Source: Anaerolineae bacterium (GTDB taxonomy: Bacteria; Chloroflexota; Anaerolineae; 4572-78; J111). From it: a stretch of 15,727 nucleotides of DNA. The stretch spans positions 1 to 15,727 of the forward strand of contig JAGRCC010000537.1 of assembly GCA_020433785.1 (NCBI GenBank). The letters are read 5' to 3'. The position numbers were made by a program, and so were the translations under genes. Positions 12,201 to 14,993 of this stretch are shown one piece after another. How positions within the stretch are numbered: position 1 is the first letter of the stretch; every line of letters begins with the position of its first letter. The notes beneath the pieces were generated by a model that was given only the letters and a program-made list of their open reading frames with translations, was not told the origin of the DNA and made no database searches.

Positions 12201-13261
12201 GGGGGAACCGTTACGTCCGCAGCGGGGGTCGCGCCGGATAAGAGCGACATGGCCTGGGAGGCATTGGCGATGTTAACGAGCGGCGTACCGACCGTTGAGG
12301 TAATAATGGCGATGGACAGGGCCGCCTGCACCCGGCGCAAGCCGCGATAGGTGACGCAGGCCACCACGCCCGCCGCCACGACCAGCACCGCCATGAGCCG
12401 GATGAGACCGGCTTCGATGGGGGGCAGCAGGGATAGCCAGCGCGTTTGAAGCGAGCGGGGAACGGCGCGCCAGTGGCTAAAGGTGGTCTTAATTTGGGCG
12501 GTGAGGGTGTCGCCGTTTGGGTCGGGGATGGTCAGCACCATCATCTGCCGCACGGGGAACCCCTCGGCGGAAATCCACAGTTCGCCCTGCCCGGTCATCG
12601 AGGTGTACATCTGGCCCAAATCCAGCATCATGTTGGGCTGCCAGCGGTTTTCCGCCTTGAGCTGGGCCTCCATCTGCCGCTTGAGCACGGCCGCGAACGC
12701 CGCCCCGTCCACGTCAAAGGCCAGCCGGGTGAGGCCCTGATCGTTGGCCGGCAGCAGGTCGGCGGGGAGCAGGGTGTTAGCCGCTGTGGCGTACTGCACG
12801 TTGGCCGCCGCCGCCAAGATATCCGTAGGGCTGAGATTCGAGCCGGAGAGCTGGGCGGACGCCTCGGCTTGCAGGGGCTGCCAGCTTTTATCGGGCTGCT
12901 GCTCATACACCACCCCGGCGACCACCTTCAGGGCCGCGGTCCCCTGGCCGGGGGCGACCAGGCTCAGGTAGACGGTGTCGGCCGGCTGGTCGACCGCGCC
13001 GTTGACCTGGAGACGATTGACTTTATCGCTGCGCCCCGCATTTTCCAGGCGGGGGCCATACCGCCGCGTTTGGGCAATGTCGGTGGTGTAGTCATACTGC
13101 CCGGCCCATTGGGCCTGCTCTAGCGCGGCGGCAAAATCGGCTTTAGGGCCGGTATGGGCGCCCGTTGACGCCATGGTCGAAACTTGATTGAGGCCGAGGA
13201 GCAGGAGCAAAACGGCGAGGCAACTTAAACTCAGTAGGATGGAAGTGCGTTTTCCGGTCAT
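1..13261 (-). CDS. Giant exported multidomain surface protein (LamG, TSP3-type, beta-helix, PKD, DUF11, VCBS); 3' end outside window
   Basis: This is a single open frame of 4420 codons with no in-frame stop, running off the left edge, so the C-terminus is unseen. The ATG at 13261 is the only usable start: upstream in frame come CTG and then a TAA at 13265-13267. A GAAGGA Shine-Dalgarno (13268-13273) lies 6 nt before the ATG. Order of parts: signal peptide 1-31; possible LolA/LppX-like domain about 40-270; membrane segment 286-303; calcium loops 401-520; unassigned 530-1110; hydrophobic block 1113-1289; calcium loops 1522-1667; LamG 1780-2000, 2003-2255, 2256-2450 and 2700-2890; Ig-like stretches; CAZyme-associated module about 3067-3266; cadherin-like Ig 3267-3355; beta-helix 3357-3792; then Ig, PKD, DUF11, SbsA-like Ig and VCBS repeats. 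Such proteins are usually adhesins or glycan-binding surface proteins. That role is inference; no catalytic site is visible. Coding is continuous and shows no sign of a frameshift. Confidence 0.95.
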   Translation of the reverse strand, partial: MTGKRTSILLSLSCLAVLLLLLGLNQVSTMASTGAHTGPKADFAAALEQAQWAGQYDYTTDIAQTRRYGPRLENAGRSDKVNRLQVNGAVDQPADTVYLSLVAPGQGTAALKVVAGVVYEQQPDKSWQPLQAEASAQLSGSNLSPTDILAAAANVQYATAANTLLPADLLPANDQGLTRLAFDVDGAAFAAVLKRQMEAQLKAENRWQPNMMLDLGQMYTSMTGQGELWISAEGFPVRQMMVLTIPDPNGDTLTAQIKTTFSHWRAVPRSLQTRWLSLLPPIEAGLIRLMAVLVVAAGVVACVTYRGLRRVQAALSIAIITSTVGTPLVNIANASQAMSLLSGATPAADVTVPPPDAEAAEALPTFAEMPFHPLRPPLENKVTHIAPIKAGSLIPQAHPAMLTTGVDTDGDTLTDDVEIFRLGTNPTSVDTDGDSISDIDEVQGFSVGGKTWYLNPKNVDSNGDGRPDTIECPQRVNLDDQNNPQGIVVSACQDTDGDGVPDVYDFDDDADRVPDEVDTSPLVGQKAIAADPGLSLFINGPTANRPLEVTLDIRPTKEQQLYLVDNVYSWAKNDTEGQITRVLSNTLADFSYPGSKAANGDIIVSPAMEITIPWDPTAPTRNLPISGTVPSAATDPIGTWLDQGFLNEYGITAQQQTDGTVVLRAPLNSIQDTVGDRIVGWRVALPYQPSGGSWGAHHQMRLTWKVSALTDSCQPPSGANYFEYCAVTNTQHWTSTVTVLQEYYEPFYVTGMSVTEDGGLDAAIVADDSALSDPYERDLWHLGRSLMTAFIEPKTLPDTSRFSLNDIVTRFSDGSGASAAQRWGIPANAFTIWNQQYANTLRGDNAIMETELGNVLRSTYPGAATNDAVSLLFLREESKRVAIMDNSATPYITVNEGSGEVGVNFGSGNNTLETTLLTVASWKPYRYDGIQWVADGLDTYLEGRRAGLTGLMSNAALDSIAGGSVTDYTAAQETVHTFFKIFYAALYNGRVGVASSNGAVINGQPLDDAALQWAGGAEPALTMSELLITGIYNDIVTATIKVIDGQAVTLTGYAPFDQPQFVQEYGQLAIQQRQAPGLFRERKAGTTGAGAGIAYLYTNFWTGTYAKSNTDIGFNVATAGAAIATVGVALSILGVVLQRSGVINAQQANIMDWTARGMSVTGGVVSLAGAVIRLQNFYAAQKGLTLASVAVQNASMATIEAITSVTKTAAVGGLVFDIAVNVGLFLYMVYSQGLTPGSIGFNVALSQAIAGLVVGLVVFALSFGPAALFVAIFFAVFALVDLILFAICKGTHSDPNSFQCIGYLGYLTKLISEAIYKFTVPIDVTKPGRLSVDVTDAKLVNPALGFQVGNAISVTLAITNTISPKPPPWRYSVVGIAGSYQGSVPNQVLKRSNFAYYLTPTKSGVPTNNLGLGGGAWTDVGSDVRAHFQATGQTTLTTAGINQGVSFYLTEHGALPLLNCWGAGGYVCGDDNQPQRYENASYFGDLVKFDVLPATFSQFMTLAGRGNGGVGLGWDARFPASMDADGDGLISAAYGGADPDDLTDDADGDGLTDYWELNNGFNPNVADGDNDHLTDYWEVFYGTNALTADTDADGVLDGDEVFHPASYAGDPNNTAGSWSGGWLTAYEYSGTTPRYTFVTADPLQPDTDFDQDNDGYEAIYQFNPRAPYAIDPLSIKSADVKASPDNDYVVAAGSSFNYNVQVKSNLDPLLVSKGLMEAELPEDTVQQTQAFTITGQQVLTLSGSLYANPANFPQTQSTNATLRAGAVTQDANFTPPASGQLQALTLDSTADANGYRSLLDRSSNGYTAACQQPGTFDFCPDFSGGYANFTAGDQQIWTSGYNMPDLQQMSVSVWVRPSQAFATDRSLLTLDNYHPYDGTYGPGYFDLLNVKVTANGLRVYTDFKSGSICPTSSTTRANSGSDLVWNQWNHIVIRYDGLQATIYTNGVPGTPVSVANLCGPPNHFVLGESQSFRNDAFLGGVRDQVIYSRALSPAEIQRESSTGYRSFEYKFDEAPTSTVFNDTRYSFNMNCNAYLELCPKAGLSSLNNQAVFFDGSGPYGGQNTQLGSQRVAGDYGLGTPTESDVSFTLMGWVNATTWSGARDVIAVQSYHYGTVISSPYNYTIYYPPYTLAYRDVLGGFGARNGKPFMAGYSPGNKTVTGYTASGSPTLTPNKWYHLAWQRDKVNNVVRMFVDGVQVAELPATTFVVPYYGYLNLGGNFPGDWYDNYQGYLDHLVIVNRVMSVAEIQAVMAESPILNLHLDEEAGAAGFSNGGWGNLTVSCSTCPTAGARGHVREAPVFENGQALTIGGPDLASLDGTDYAITLWVEPDFDLTTEQRLFQHNGLELSLSPDNRVTFCDNSTTTYTSGLAVGLKRWTHIAIINTALGNPTIYINGQPDVTASSSVVPGNCSSSSTQVGGSFIGKLDEVAFYSRPLVAAEVADQYDYQARWFDSRIRPTVLVDNDPPQVSVNLASPYLNNAPGQQLLISAPDGGVGFSIMLVDMVNSSGGTIPLGDDPPGSRVASVTPYLASLPGGLPHGPYTLRVQAYDKATFNRKIEQTIFIDAKPPVASLNAPGGIAAVNDVDLSVTLNGSISDADSGLDNGSVVVRLVENGVAVNEYQSATVSGGQWTATLPFGTLPYGSYQVQLMAEDKVGNAFDGILGTVKLNGRLPQGGVLLASTVISSSNTTLHGFAHSLPYPSNPGLYLPFVGLMPLADGSGNLRTPECITCPTTGVSGKIGEAVRFAGAGDTLQVVTNTVTSSESSLLMWLKPDWSSGSKGYAPTLATANGNTLTIADNLQSMTVDNGSSSQTVPLAMTTNTWHHLALVSNGTTWTAYLDGQATGTITQSVTLGLPLTLSANTQGFSGDLDEVLWYDFALDPEEIYDIANPLNLGVDQAKLNLRSLITQQDDFRSLTLDQPGSNFSTWSYTIPDQVEAPYNMDITVSDANGVTANIGPVWTGLIDTIAPRLTLGASFDNANDQVTITCGADDYFMNDASWVCSLGNVPTATAQTAGWYTNTFSQSQTIRLDAGPGTLASQAATLYACDTVGQCSSSVVDKPGNGGLATITGIEEYMLVYQLDVPTNTDYLPSLPAYTVDRSAQVPAFDRVAYYLELDDGANRDWVYVSMDAFTSDPTAIGVPLTHTFEQTTSNLIVLSNVPGVTVGGPFPEGNIEFWSDCYTPPADSGLGGSSAVNDFDDTRGGVPDCYGSMQVHRAAVGETLFAWNDWATAGTDDLGIGNNSGTHPDWTGEANATNWLTRTLYALVRPTVVVTPDNYTVTPGIPLTVAAPGVLGNDDPVIITATLSVSPTRGTVALQPDGSFVYTATQTGANDSFNYIGQDGYVLAQETTVSLNLGATSCFVETNGDSLTDAASADASALRNAIQAANPGDLIKVAGTCAGVNGNQVLMIDKPIAIDGGYSATNWLAPSDPATYKATIDALNAGVVISITTSGVLTAQGLIVTNGYNNSAYPNSYYGAGIRNLGRLTLSEADISQNTVVSYGGAGIYNENWASLTNVLVEANQANSNGGILNFGGTIYIDQSQLVGNTAALGNDQLDGGPTAYMFVTDSVIRDNTNRGAIANYSHLSLDRTAIINNEANFSAAVTNRGVLTMTNSTVSGNRNLSSFPDSPSGVELIADNSISIVKSFLIRNSTIVSNTGPNSASIPGVQYLFRTGEGSNGLFEGTVIANNGSLDCLGRLDYGTVSFSSLITGSIYNVASDSSCDFPVITPDLNPIPNLTSNLAAEQVHVPQSTSPLLDGVPLGQAGCGTDLVIDQRGQPRGSDWGCDIGAVETQYSDFQSITLSVTQGVSTTFGGPVQAIANVVNDGGCLTGLTVERFNTTHPQADSLIAPGVYWVMTPQGTCVDDGTDGFLVDVTLPFTNPDANDLLCRYTGAGQNWDCGASSFSSDRITRTGVAQFASAWAIGNNPPDSVTILMPPPGGTLTLNQATPATVAGTSYDGNGVLTITVTANDVPLTPVAGGGVNSLPWSVVWTPTVRGLYTVTAAMTDQLSNIVTDTITLFIEDEPIGGLTAINDSPTNLNQTTTLTASITAGTAVSYTWAFGDGAVAQGQVVSHTYAAAGVYTATVTATNTLTPQLTTTAVTINNLTDLTLQKTAAPALVAPGYAVTYTLSFSNSGPGIAYNIALTDAVSLNITNTAVISQSDAPLTQQGGSRYVWQIAALPPGQGGVITVTGQVSAVLPAQQIPNTATIATTSPEVSTANNTASASVTGYSAPLLLGFNPRAQDVPLGSGVSLFYSGPMNASTITSRTVVVHSDFQGQITQTYNVINGGISTVLFNPMRPFLPGEQVQVSATTGPQSLIGMQVVTPTVWQFTMAAPQGTGIFISHPISPTFGGGNSTDVALGDVDGDGDLDAVVANDGAAQTVYLNNGQGQFNSLADSTFGGGDSRSLALGDVDGDGD
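245..1480 (-). other. Ig, PKD, DUF11 and SbsA-like Ig domain string
   Basis: Four spacer domains run in order. Residues 3928-4023 are Ig-like (LPWSVVWTPTVRGLYTVTA). Residues about 4024-4103 are PKD, with YTWAFGDGA and HTYAAAGVYTATVTATN. Residues about 4105-4230 are DUF11, with TLQKTAAPALVAPGYAVTYT and LSFSNSGPGIAYNIALTD. Residues about 4231-4338 are SbsA/Big_5-like, with FNPRAQDVPLGSGVSLFYSG and PMNASTI. All are common beta-sandwich stalk modules of secreted proteins. Confidence 0.85.
1481..1885 (-). other. Beta-helix-associated tail domain
   Basis: Residues 3793-3927 carry GGCLTGLTVERFNTTHPQ, APGVYWVMTPQG, FLVDVTLPF, DLLCRYTGAGQNWDCG and ITRTGVAQFASAWAIGNN. This 'YW-iTP ... lC-y...W-Cg ... 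tR-GV--fs-WaiG' pattern commonly follows CSLREA/beta-helix regions in Chloroflexota surface proteins. I know no assigned function for it. C-C pairing is plausible between the LCR and DCG cysteines. Confidence 0.55.
1886..3193 (-). other. Right-handed beta-helix with choice-of-anchor-Q ending
   Basis: Residues 3357-3792 start with a CSLREA-like entry (CFVETNGDSLTDAASADASA, then LRNAIQAANPGDLIKVAG). Short N/G-rich rungs follow, such as GIRNLGRLTLSEADISQN, GIYNENWASLTNVLVEAN and VTNRGVLTMTNSTVSGN. They end with DLVIDQRGQPRGSDWGCDIG, then AVE. The closing 'DQRG-PRG..CDIGAvE' is the typical end of choice-of-anchor-Q proteins. Such helices act in surface attachment or polysaccharide binding; no lyase active site is evident. 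Confidence 0.88.
3195..3463 (-). other. Cadherin-like bacterial Ig domain (Big_9/Big_17 type)
   Basis: Residues about 3267-3355 have the family's hallmark order: VTPDNYTVTPGIPLTV, GVLGND, then RGTVALQPDGSFVYTATQ and DSFNYIGQDG. The family is a repeat Ig fold of surface adhesins. Here it occurs once. Confidence 0.82.
3465..4060 (-). other. CAZyme-associated beta module (sialate O-acetylesterase-like accessory domain)
   Basis: Residues about 3067-3266 contain FDRVAYYLELDDGANRDWVYVSMDAF, shortened here to its key pattern YxLEL...WVYVSMDAF. Later come NIEFWSDCYTP, CYGSMQVHR, ETLFAWNDWA, DDLGIGNN and HPDWTGEANATNW. The FW..NY, GYGSMQ and DLGIGN landmarks recall a beta domain seen in planctomycetal and verrucomicrobial sialate O-acetylesterases. 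I recognise the pattern from memory. No catalytic GDSL-type serine motif is present, so a binding role is more likely than enzymatic activity. Confidence 0.5.
4592..5164 (-). other. LamG/concanavalin-like domain 4
   Basis: Residues about 2700-2890 show LYLPFVGLMPLADGSGN, SLLMWLKPDWSSGS, TNTWHHLALVSNGTTWTAYL and FSGDLDEVLWYDFALDPEEI. C2727 and C2730 form the same CxxCPT entry motif as LamG domain 3. It is separated from the other three LamG domains by Ig-like linkers. Confidence 0.88.
5165..5911 (-). other. Ig-like linker region
   Basis: Residues about 2451-2699 read as two or three bacterial Ig-like domains. Markers are LVDNDPPQVSVNLASP, LPHGPYTLRVQAYDKATFN, FIDAKPPVASLNAPGG and LPYGSYQVQLMAEDKVGNAFD. 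The recurring 'YGxYxxxVxAxDKxxN' edge followed by a D-PP start is typical of Big-type domains in surface proteins, where they act as spacers. Confidence 0.75.
5912..6496 (-). other. LamG/concanavalin-like domain 3
   Basis: Residues 2256-2450 start with ILNLHLDEEAGA and show YAITLWVEPDFDL, LKRWTHIAIINTA, PTIYINGQPD and FIGKLDEVAFYSRPLVAAEV. The order and spacing match LamG. The entry cysteines are C2282 and C2285 in a CxxCPT motif shared with LamG domain 4. Confidence 0.87.
6497..7255 (-). other. LamG/concanavalin-like domain 2
   Basis: Residues about 2003-2255 include AVFFDGSG, SFTLMGWVNATTWSG, PNKWYHLAWQRD, VVRMFVDGVQVAEL and YQGYLDHLVIVNRVMSVAEI. These are the ordered landmarks of a LamG jelly roll. 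An aromatic insertion (YNYTIYYPPYTLAYRD) lies between the early strands. The cysteine pair is C2031 and C2038, the second followed by Pro. Confidence 0.87.
7262..7924 (-). other. LamG/concanavalin-like domain 1
   Basis: Residues about 1780-2000 show the LamG signature: a core strand MSVSVWVRPS, then WNQWNHIVIRYDG, then ATIYTNGVPG, ending in FLGGVRDQVIYSRALSPAEI. The LamG family binds glycans or proteins through a jelly-roll fold. A cysteine pair (C1810, C1819, the second followed by Pro) precedes the core. Confidence 0.88.
8260..8698 (-). other. Thrombospondin-3-type calcium-binding repeat block 2
   Basis: Residues 1522-1667 hold a second set of Asp-rich loops: MDADGDGLISAAYGGADPDD, DDADGDGLTDYWE, VADGDNDHLTDYWE, DTDADGVLDGDE and DTDFDQDNDGYEAIYQFNP. 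The repeated 'GLTDYWEL...G-NP' pattern is typical of bacterial TSP3-type repeats. It probably forms a calcium-stiffened rod between the hydrophobic block and the LamG cluster. Confidence 0.88.
9395..9925 (-). other. Central hydrophobic block with about five potential membrane segments
   Basis: Residues 1113-1289 contain apolar stretches at about 1113-1137 (IATVGVALSILGVVL), 1157-1173, 1208-1230 (LVFDIAVNVGLFLYMVY), 1241-1262 (QAIAGLVVGLVVFAL) and 1264-1289 (ALFVAIFFAVFALVDLILF). Charged residues are rare and glycine/alanine-rich packing motifs are common. These are unlike the surrounding polar beta modules. Either the chain spans the membrane here several times or this is an insertion segment. 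Confidence 0.8.
9931..11700 (-). other. Unassigned region of giant protein
   Basis: Residues about 521-1110 (roughly 590 aa) match no family I recognise. The first half looks beta-rich. Later there is a helical-looking part with LWHLGRSLMTAFIEP, FSLNDIVTRFSDGSG and LRSTYPGAATNDAVSLLFLR, and then ITVNEGSGEVGVNFGSG. Composition is ordinary soluble protein, with few cysteines and no obvious repeats. It sits between the first calcium-loop block and the hydrophobic block, so it may be the functional core of the N-terminal half. No function is proposed. Confidence 0.6.
11702..12061 (-). other. Thrombospondin-3-type calcium-binding repeat block 1
   Basis: Residues 401-520 carry repeated DxDGDxxxD loops: VDTDGDTLTDDVE, VDTDGDSISDIDE, VDSNGDGRPDTIE and DTDGDGVPDVYDFDDDAD. 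These match the TSP3/EF-hand-like Asp-rich loops that bind calcium in extracellular proteins. The first two share a perfect 21-nt DNA repeat (11959-11979 and 12028-12048, 69 nt = 23 codons apart), which points to recent tandem duplication. Confidence 0.88.
12271..12406 (-). other. N-terminal transmembrane segment(s) of giant protein
   Basis: Residues 286-303 (LIRLMAVLVVAAGVVACV) form a convincing membrane helix, followed by a positively charged YRGLRR (305-310). A second, weaker apolar stretch covers about 311-331. The Arg cluster between them would favour a cytoplasmic turn. This position, after an exported N-terminal domain, suggests a type I-like crossing or a hairpin. Topology is uncertain. 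Confidence 0.7.
12452..13144 (-). other. N-terminal domain of giant protein, possibly LolA/LppX-like
   Basis: Residues about 40-270 are mixed alpha/beta without low-complexity sequence. They include a stretch around residues 215-232 (GELWISAEGFPVRQMMV) that resembles the 'G-lW-i...G-PvR' strand pair of LppX/LprG/LolA-type lipid-binding folds found in actinobacterial and chloroflexal lipoproteins. The resemblance is by eye only. If real, it would put a lipid- or membrane-proximal domain between the signal peptide and the first membrane segment. Confidence 0.35.
13169..13261 (-). other. Signal peptide of the giant protein
   Basis: Residues 1-31 have a classic Sec signal layout: K4 and R5 in the n-region, an uninterrupted hydrophobic core from I8 to L24, then polar NQVST before T-M-A. 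A plausible signal peptidase I cut is after A31. The single C14 lies inside the core and does not form a lipobox, so a lipoprotein is unlikely. The exact cut site is a guess. Confidence 0.85.
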
Positions 13262-13264
13262 CAG

Positions 13265-13345
13265 TTATCCTTCAACAAGGTCAGGTCGATATTCATTTTG
13301 AAGCAGCTGATAGATGAGTTCGAACGTAAACCAGGTGACAGTCAC
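13265..13345 (-). other. Possible short leader frame before the giant gene
   Basis: In phase with the giant gene, a GTG at 13343-13345 opens 26 codons (VTVTWFTFELIYQLLQNEYR, then PDLVEG) ending in TAA at 13265-13267, with only CTG between that stop and the giant ATG. No Shine-Dalgarno precedes the GTG, and most of the frame is repeat sequence (palindrome arm plus direct repeat). It may simply be a repeat remnant. If translated, it would be tightly coupled to the giant gene. Confidence 0.2.
13292..13327. repeat. Direct repeat, copy 1 (partner at 13384-13419)
   Basis: The segment 13302-13327 matches 13394-13419 at 24 of 26 positions, and the match can be stretched to 36 nt with about 31 identities. 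The copies are 92 nt apart and flank the inverted palindromes. On the minus strand each could encode FELIYQLL, but the two are not in phase with each other. Confidence 0.85.
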
Positions 13346-13383
13346 TTTTTGATGCTAGCTAACCCGTTAAGTGACTGTCACCT
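13333..13383. repeat. REP/REPIN-like inverted repeat of GTGACNGTCAC palindromes
   Basis: Perfect 15-nt arms AGGTGACAGTCACTT (13333-13347) and AAGTGACTGTCACCT (13369-13383) face each other across a 21-nt spacer. Each arm is itself an odd palindrome, GTGAC-N-GTCAC. Paired inverted palindromes between genes are the usual form of REPINs, which are mobilised by RAYT (IS200-like tyrosine) transposases. No such transposase is in the window, and two operator sites for a dimeric regulator would look similar. Confidence 0.7.
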
Positions 13384-13419
13384 TTGATTTTTGAGCAGCT
13401 GATAGATGAGCTCGAATGT
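13384..13419. repeat. Direct repeat, copy 2 (partner at 13292-13327)
   Basis: This is the partner of the copy nearer the giant gene, on the other side of the inverted repeat. Read on the minus strand it gives RPTFELIYQLLKNQR and then a TGA formed by the palindrome arm. It looks like the same small element duplicated, or two remnants of one coding or dispersed repeat. Confidence 0.85.
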
Positions 13420-13432
13420 TGGTCGAACGGTC

Positions 13433-13447
13433 GTTATCTATGATAAC
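13433..13447. promoter_or_regulatory. Small palindrome, possible operator
   Basis: GTTATC-TAT-GATAAC is a perfect 6+6 dyad with a 3-nt centre. It lies about 170 nt upstream of the giant gene's start, on the promoter side of the composite repeat. Size and symmetry fit a repressor site, but I see no convincing -35/-10 pair beside it. Confidence 0.25.
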
Positions 13448-13551
13448 AGATTGACCCCGGGCTGAGTAGAGACAATGGTACTTTATTTTTTGCCCGAAGG
13501 TACTTACCGGGGCAGGGTTGCGGGGTGTTGTGTGTGGGGGCTGAGGATAAC

Positions 13552-13585
13552 AAAACAGCCCCAGGTTAGCATGCCTGGGGCTGTT
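13552..13585 (-). terminator. Intrinsic terminator of the HU-like gene
   Basis: A 12-bp perfect stem (13554-13565 with 13574-13585) encloses an 8-nt loop. Read on the minus strand the stem ends CCTGGGGCTGTT and continues TTGTTATCC, giving a T-rich tail. It lies about 31 nt past the HU-like gene's stop and separates that gene from the giant gene. Confidence 0.85.
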
Positions 13586-13616
13586 ATGGCGCGGTATGAA
13601 ACTTAAACGGCTTACT

Positions 13617-14336
13617 TTATACGACCGTTAACACGGCCTCCAGCCGGCCAACGCGCAGGCCGCTCTTACCGATTTTGGCCCGTACTTCCAGCGTGTAGAA
13701 GCCGGGGCTGAGGCCATCGGGTACCCGAAAGGTGAGTACTTTAGGCGTAATGTCGGTGAACTCCTCAACTTTGACCGCCCCGCTCATATTGAGCAGTCCG
13801 GCGGCATCAACAGGCACAATAAACAGCCCTTGGTCGGCATCGGTCGGGTCGAAATTGAGGCGGCTGCCCAGGAGGCGAGCATTGTGACCGGGTGTCAGTT
13901 CAGACCGGCTCCCGCCGCTGTAGAGGTTGGCATATTCATTCAACTCCGGCCGCTTTTTATACGAGGTTTTCTTGGCTAAGGTGACGCCGTTTTGCAGGGC
14001 TTCTTTGTAGCCTAAACCGGGCTGGACATGAGGGACGATCTTGTGGCGGCTGCTGTCAAATCGGTCTTGCGGGCCGGTAAAGACCCCTTTAATGGTTACA
14101 CCGTAGCGAACGTTGCGGGTATTGACCTGCCAGCCGTTGCGGGCGGCAATATTGATGGTTTCGTGATACTTATTAATGATGGCCTGGGTATCGGCCCGGG
14201 TAAAAGGCGACCCGTTCAGCATCATCATATCGATGATGTCATCTTCGTCCATCACTTCATTATAATGAACCGAAGCGTGATAGTTCTCAGCGTCGTCGCT
14301 GAAACCGGTTTTATTGATTTGATATTCTGCACTCAT
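13617..14336 (-). CDS. HU-like DNA-binding protein with DUF4469 C-terminal domain
   Basis: This is a complete 239-residue protein. Residues about 1-115 resemble the HU-type DNA-binding fold (PF14848-like). Markers are DDIIDMMMLNGSPFTRADTQ, IINKYHETI, then GWQVNT and VTIKGVFTGPQDRFDSSRH. Residues about 140-239 match the DUF4469 Ig-like domain, with LTPGHNARLLGSRLNFDPTD, QGLFIV and PGFYTLEVRAKIG. Proteins of this pair of domains are thought to bind DNA, but their role is not well defined. An AGGAG (14346-14350) lies 9 nt before the ATG. No signal peptide is seen, so it is probably cytoplasmic. It appears monocistronic: its own terminator follows and an AT-rich upstream region precedes. Confidence 0.85.
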   Translation of the reverse strand: MSAEYQINKTGFSDDAENYHASVHYNEVMDEDDIIDMMMLNGSPFTRADTQAIINKYHETINIAARNGWQVNTRNVRYGVTIKGVFTGPQDRFDSSRHKIVPHVQPGLGYKEALQNGVTLAKKTSYKKRPELNEYANLYSGGSRSELTPGHNARLLGSRLNFDPTDADQGLFIVPVDAAGLLNMSGAVKVEEFTDITPKVLTFRVPDGLSPGFYTLEVRAKIGKSGLRVGRLEAVLTVV

Positions 14337-14404
14337 AGTTTCTAACTCCTGATTGATAGATTTTGATGTTTCCTAGAACCGCGCAGTTATTAAGGATGTT
14401 ATTC

Positions 14405-14410
14405 AGTATA
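14405..14410 (-). promoter_or_regulatory. Possible -10 element for the HU-like gene
   Basis: On the minus strand TATACT, preceded by TTTTTGGG, lies about 70 nt upstream of the HU-like ATG within an AT-rich stretch. It differs from the sigma-70 -10 consensus by one base. The hexamer at the expected -35 position (ACAGAC) is poor, so this is tentative. Confidence 0.3.
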
Positions 14411-14888
14411 CCCAAAAATGCTCTGGTGTCTGTTAAAACTTTATGGTGTTTTTATGTTAGTTGCATAGGAATACTGTTGAGAAATATAATAAATGCGTTG
14501 GTTATTGTTACTAACCCGGCCAAAACCGGCGATTTAAGGCGCCATGCCCTGATTCTGATCGAAATCAGGTAAGGGTAAGAATGTACCAATGAAATAAAGC
14601 TGTGGACCTGACTGAACATGGCGTCAGAGCGTTATTGTTATCCACGCCCCCCACACTCAAGATCGAATTGCGGGCAAGGAATACCCATTACCCCCTTAAT
14701 TCCTACTGCCGATCCCCTATCCCCGGAATGGGGAGAAGTTGACCTTTTGTTTTGCCATACTATTGATTATGGCTGTGATTTGTGTGATAATAGGCTTAGA
14801 AAAGTGTTGGAAGAATGAGATTTGAGACCTAATCCATTAGATGGAAAATGGTAGCGAAATATTTACAGGAAAATTGCCGCTAAACATT

Positions 14889-14919
14889 GTTGAACTAAGC
14901 GCTGCGCGCAGGGTTCAAC
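14889..14919. repeat. Hairpin upstream of the recombinase, candidate element end
   Basis: GTTGAAC (14889-14895) and GTTCAAC (14913-14919) are perfect inverted arms. The loop contains two further palindromes, AGCGCT (14898-14903) and CTGCGCGCAG (14902-14911). It lies about 75 nt before the recombinase start. It could be a recombinase site, the end of a mobile element, or a stray terminator; the sequence does not decide. Confidence 0.45.
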
Positions 14920-14942
14920 CGTAGCAGTACCCCCCAAGCGAC

Positions 14943-14948
14943 TATACT
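14943..14948 (+). promoter_or_regulatory. Possible -10 element of the recombinase gene
   Basis: TATACT lies 45 nt before the recombinase ATG, one base off the sigma-70 -10 consensus. No good -35 hexamer is found at the usual distance. Confidence 0.3.
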
Positions 14949-14980
14949 TTCTATTAAGGGATCAAAAAAAGAGACCAAAT

Positions 14981-14986
14981 AGGAGG
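14981..14986 (+). promoter_or_regulatory. Strong Shine-Dalgarno of the recombinase gene
   Basis: A full AGGAGG lies 7 nt before the ATG at 14994. It fixes that start and is the best ribosome site in the window. Confidence 0.85.
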
Positions 14987-14993
14987 TATAGCA

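Larger units (their letters stand above)
14337..14993. other. Intergenic region without a convincing gene
   Basis: This 657-nt gap lies between the divergently read HU-like gene and the recombinase. The part near the HU-like gene (14351-14520) is clearly more AT-rich than the rest of the window and holds its promoter. Two small plus-strand frames (14363-14572 and 14618-14818) lack good ribosome sites and family resemblance. A 7-bp hairpin (14548-14554 with 14563-14569, 8-nt loop) has no T tract. No tRNA, rRNA or riboswitch is recognisable. Confidence 0.6.

Noticed and set aside
11585..12241. Two overlapping plus-strand frames of 184-218 codons
   Set aside because: Both are antisense to the first calcium-loop block and show only mirrored repeat text such as repeated VAVGIDAGG.
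14363..14572. Small plus-strand frame of 69 codons
   Set aside because: It overlaps the promoter region of the HU-like gene, lacks a ribosome site and resembles nothing known.
14720..14734. Short hairpin TCCCC/GGGGA
   Set aside because: Only a 5-bp stem, with no T tract and no gene end nearby; expected by chance.
14618..14818. Small plus-strand frame of 66 codons with several cysteines
   Set aside because: No Shine-Dalgarno before the ATG, no recognisable family and ordinary intergenic composition. It cannot be supported as a gene.
14889..14919. Integron attC site
   Set aside because: The arms GTTGAAC/GTTCAAC do not match the RYYYAAC ... GTTRRRY attC core, and the recombinase shows no integron-integrase-specific insert.
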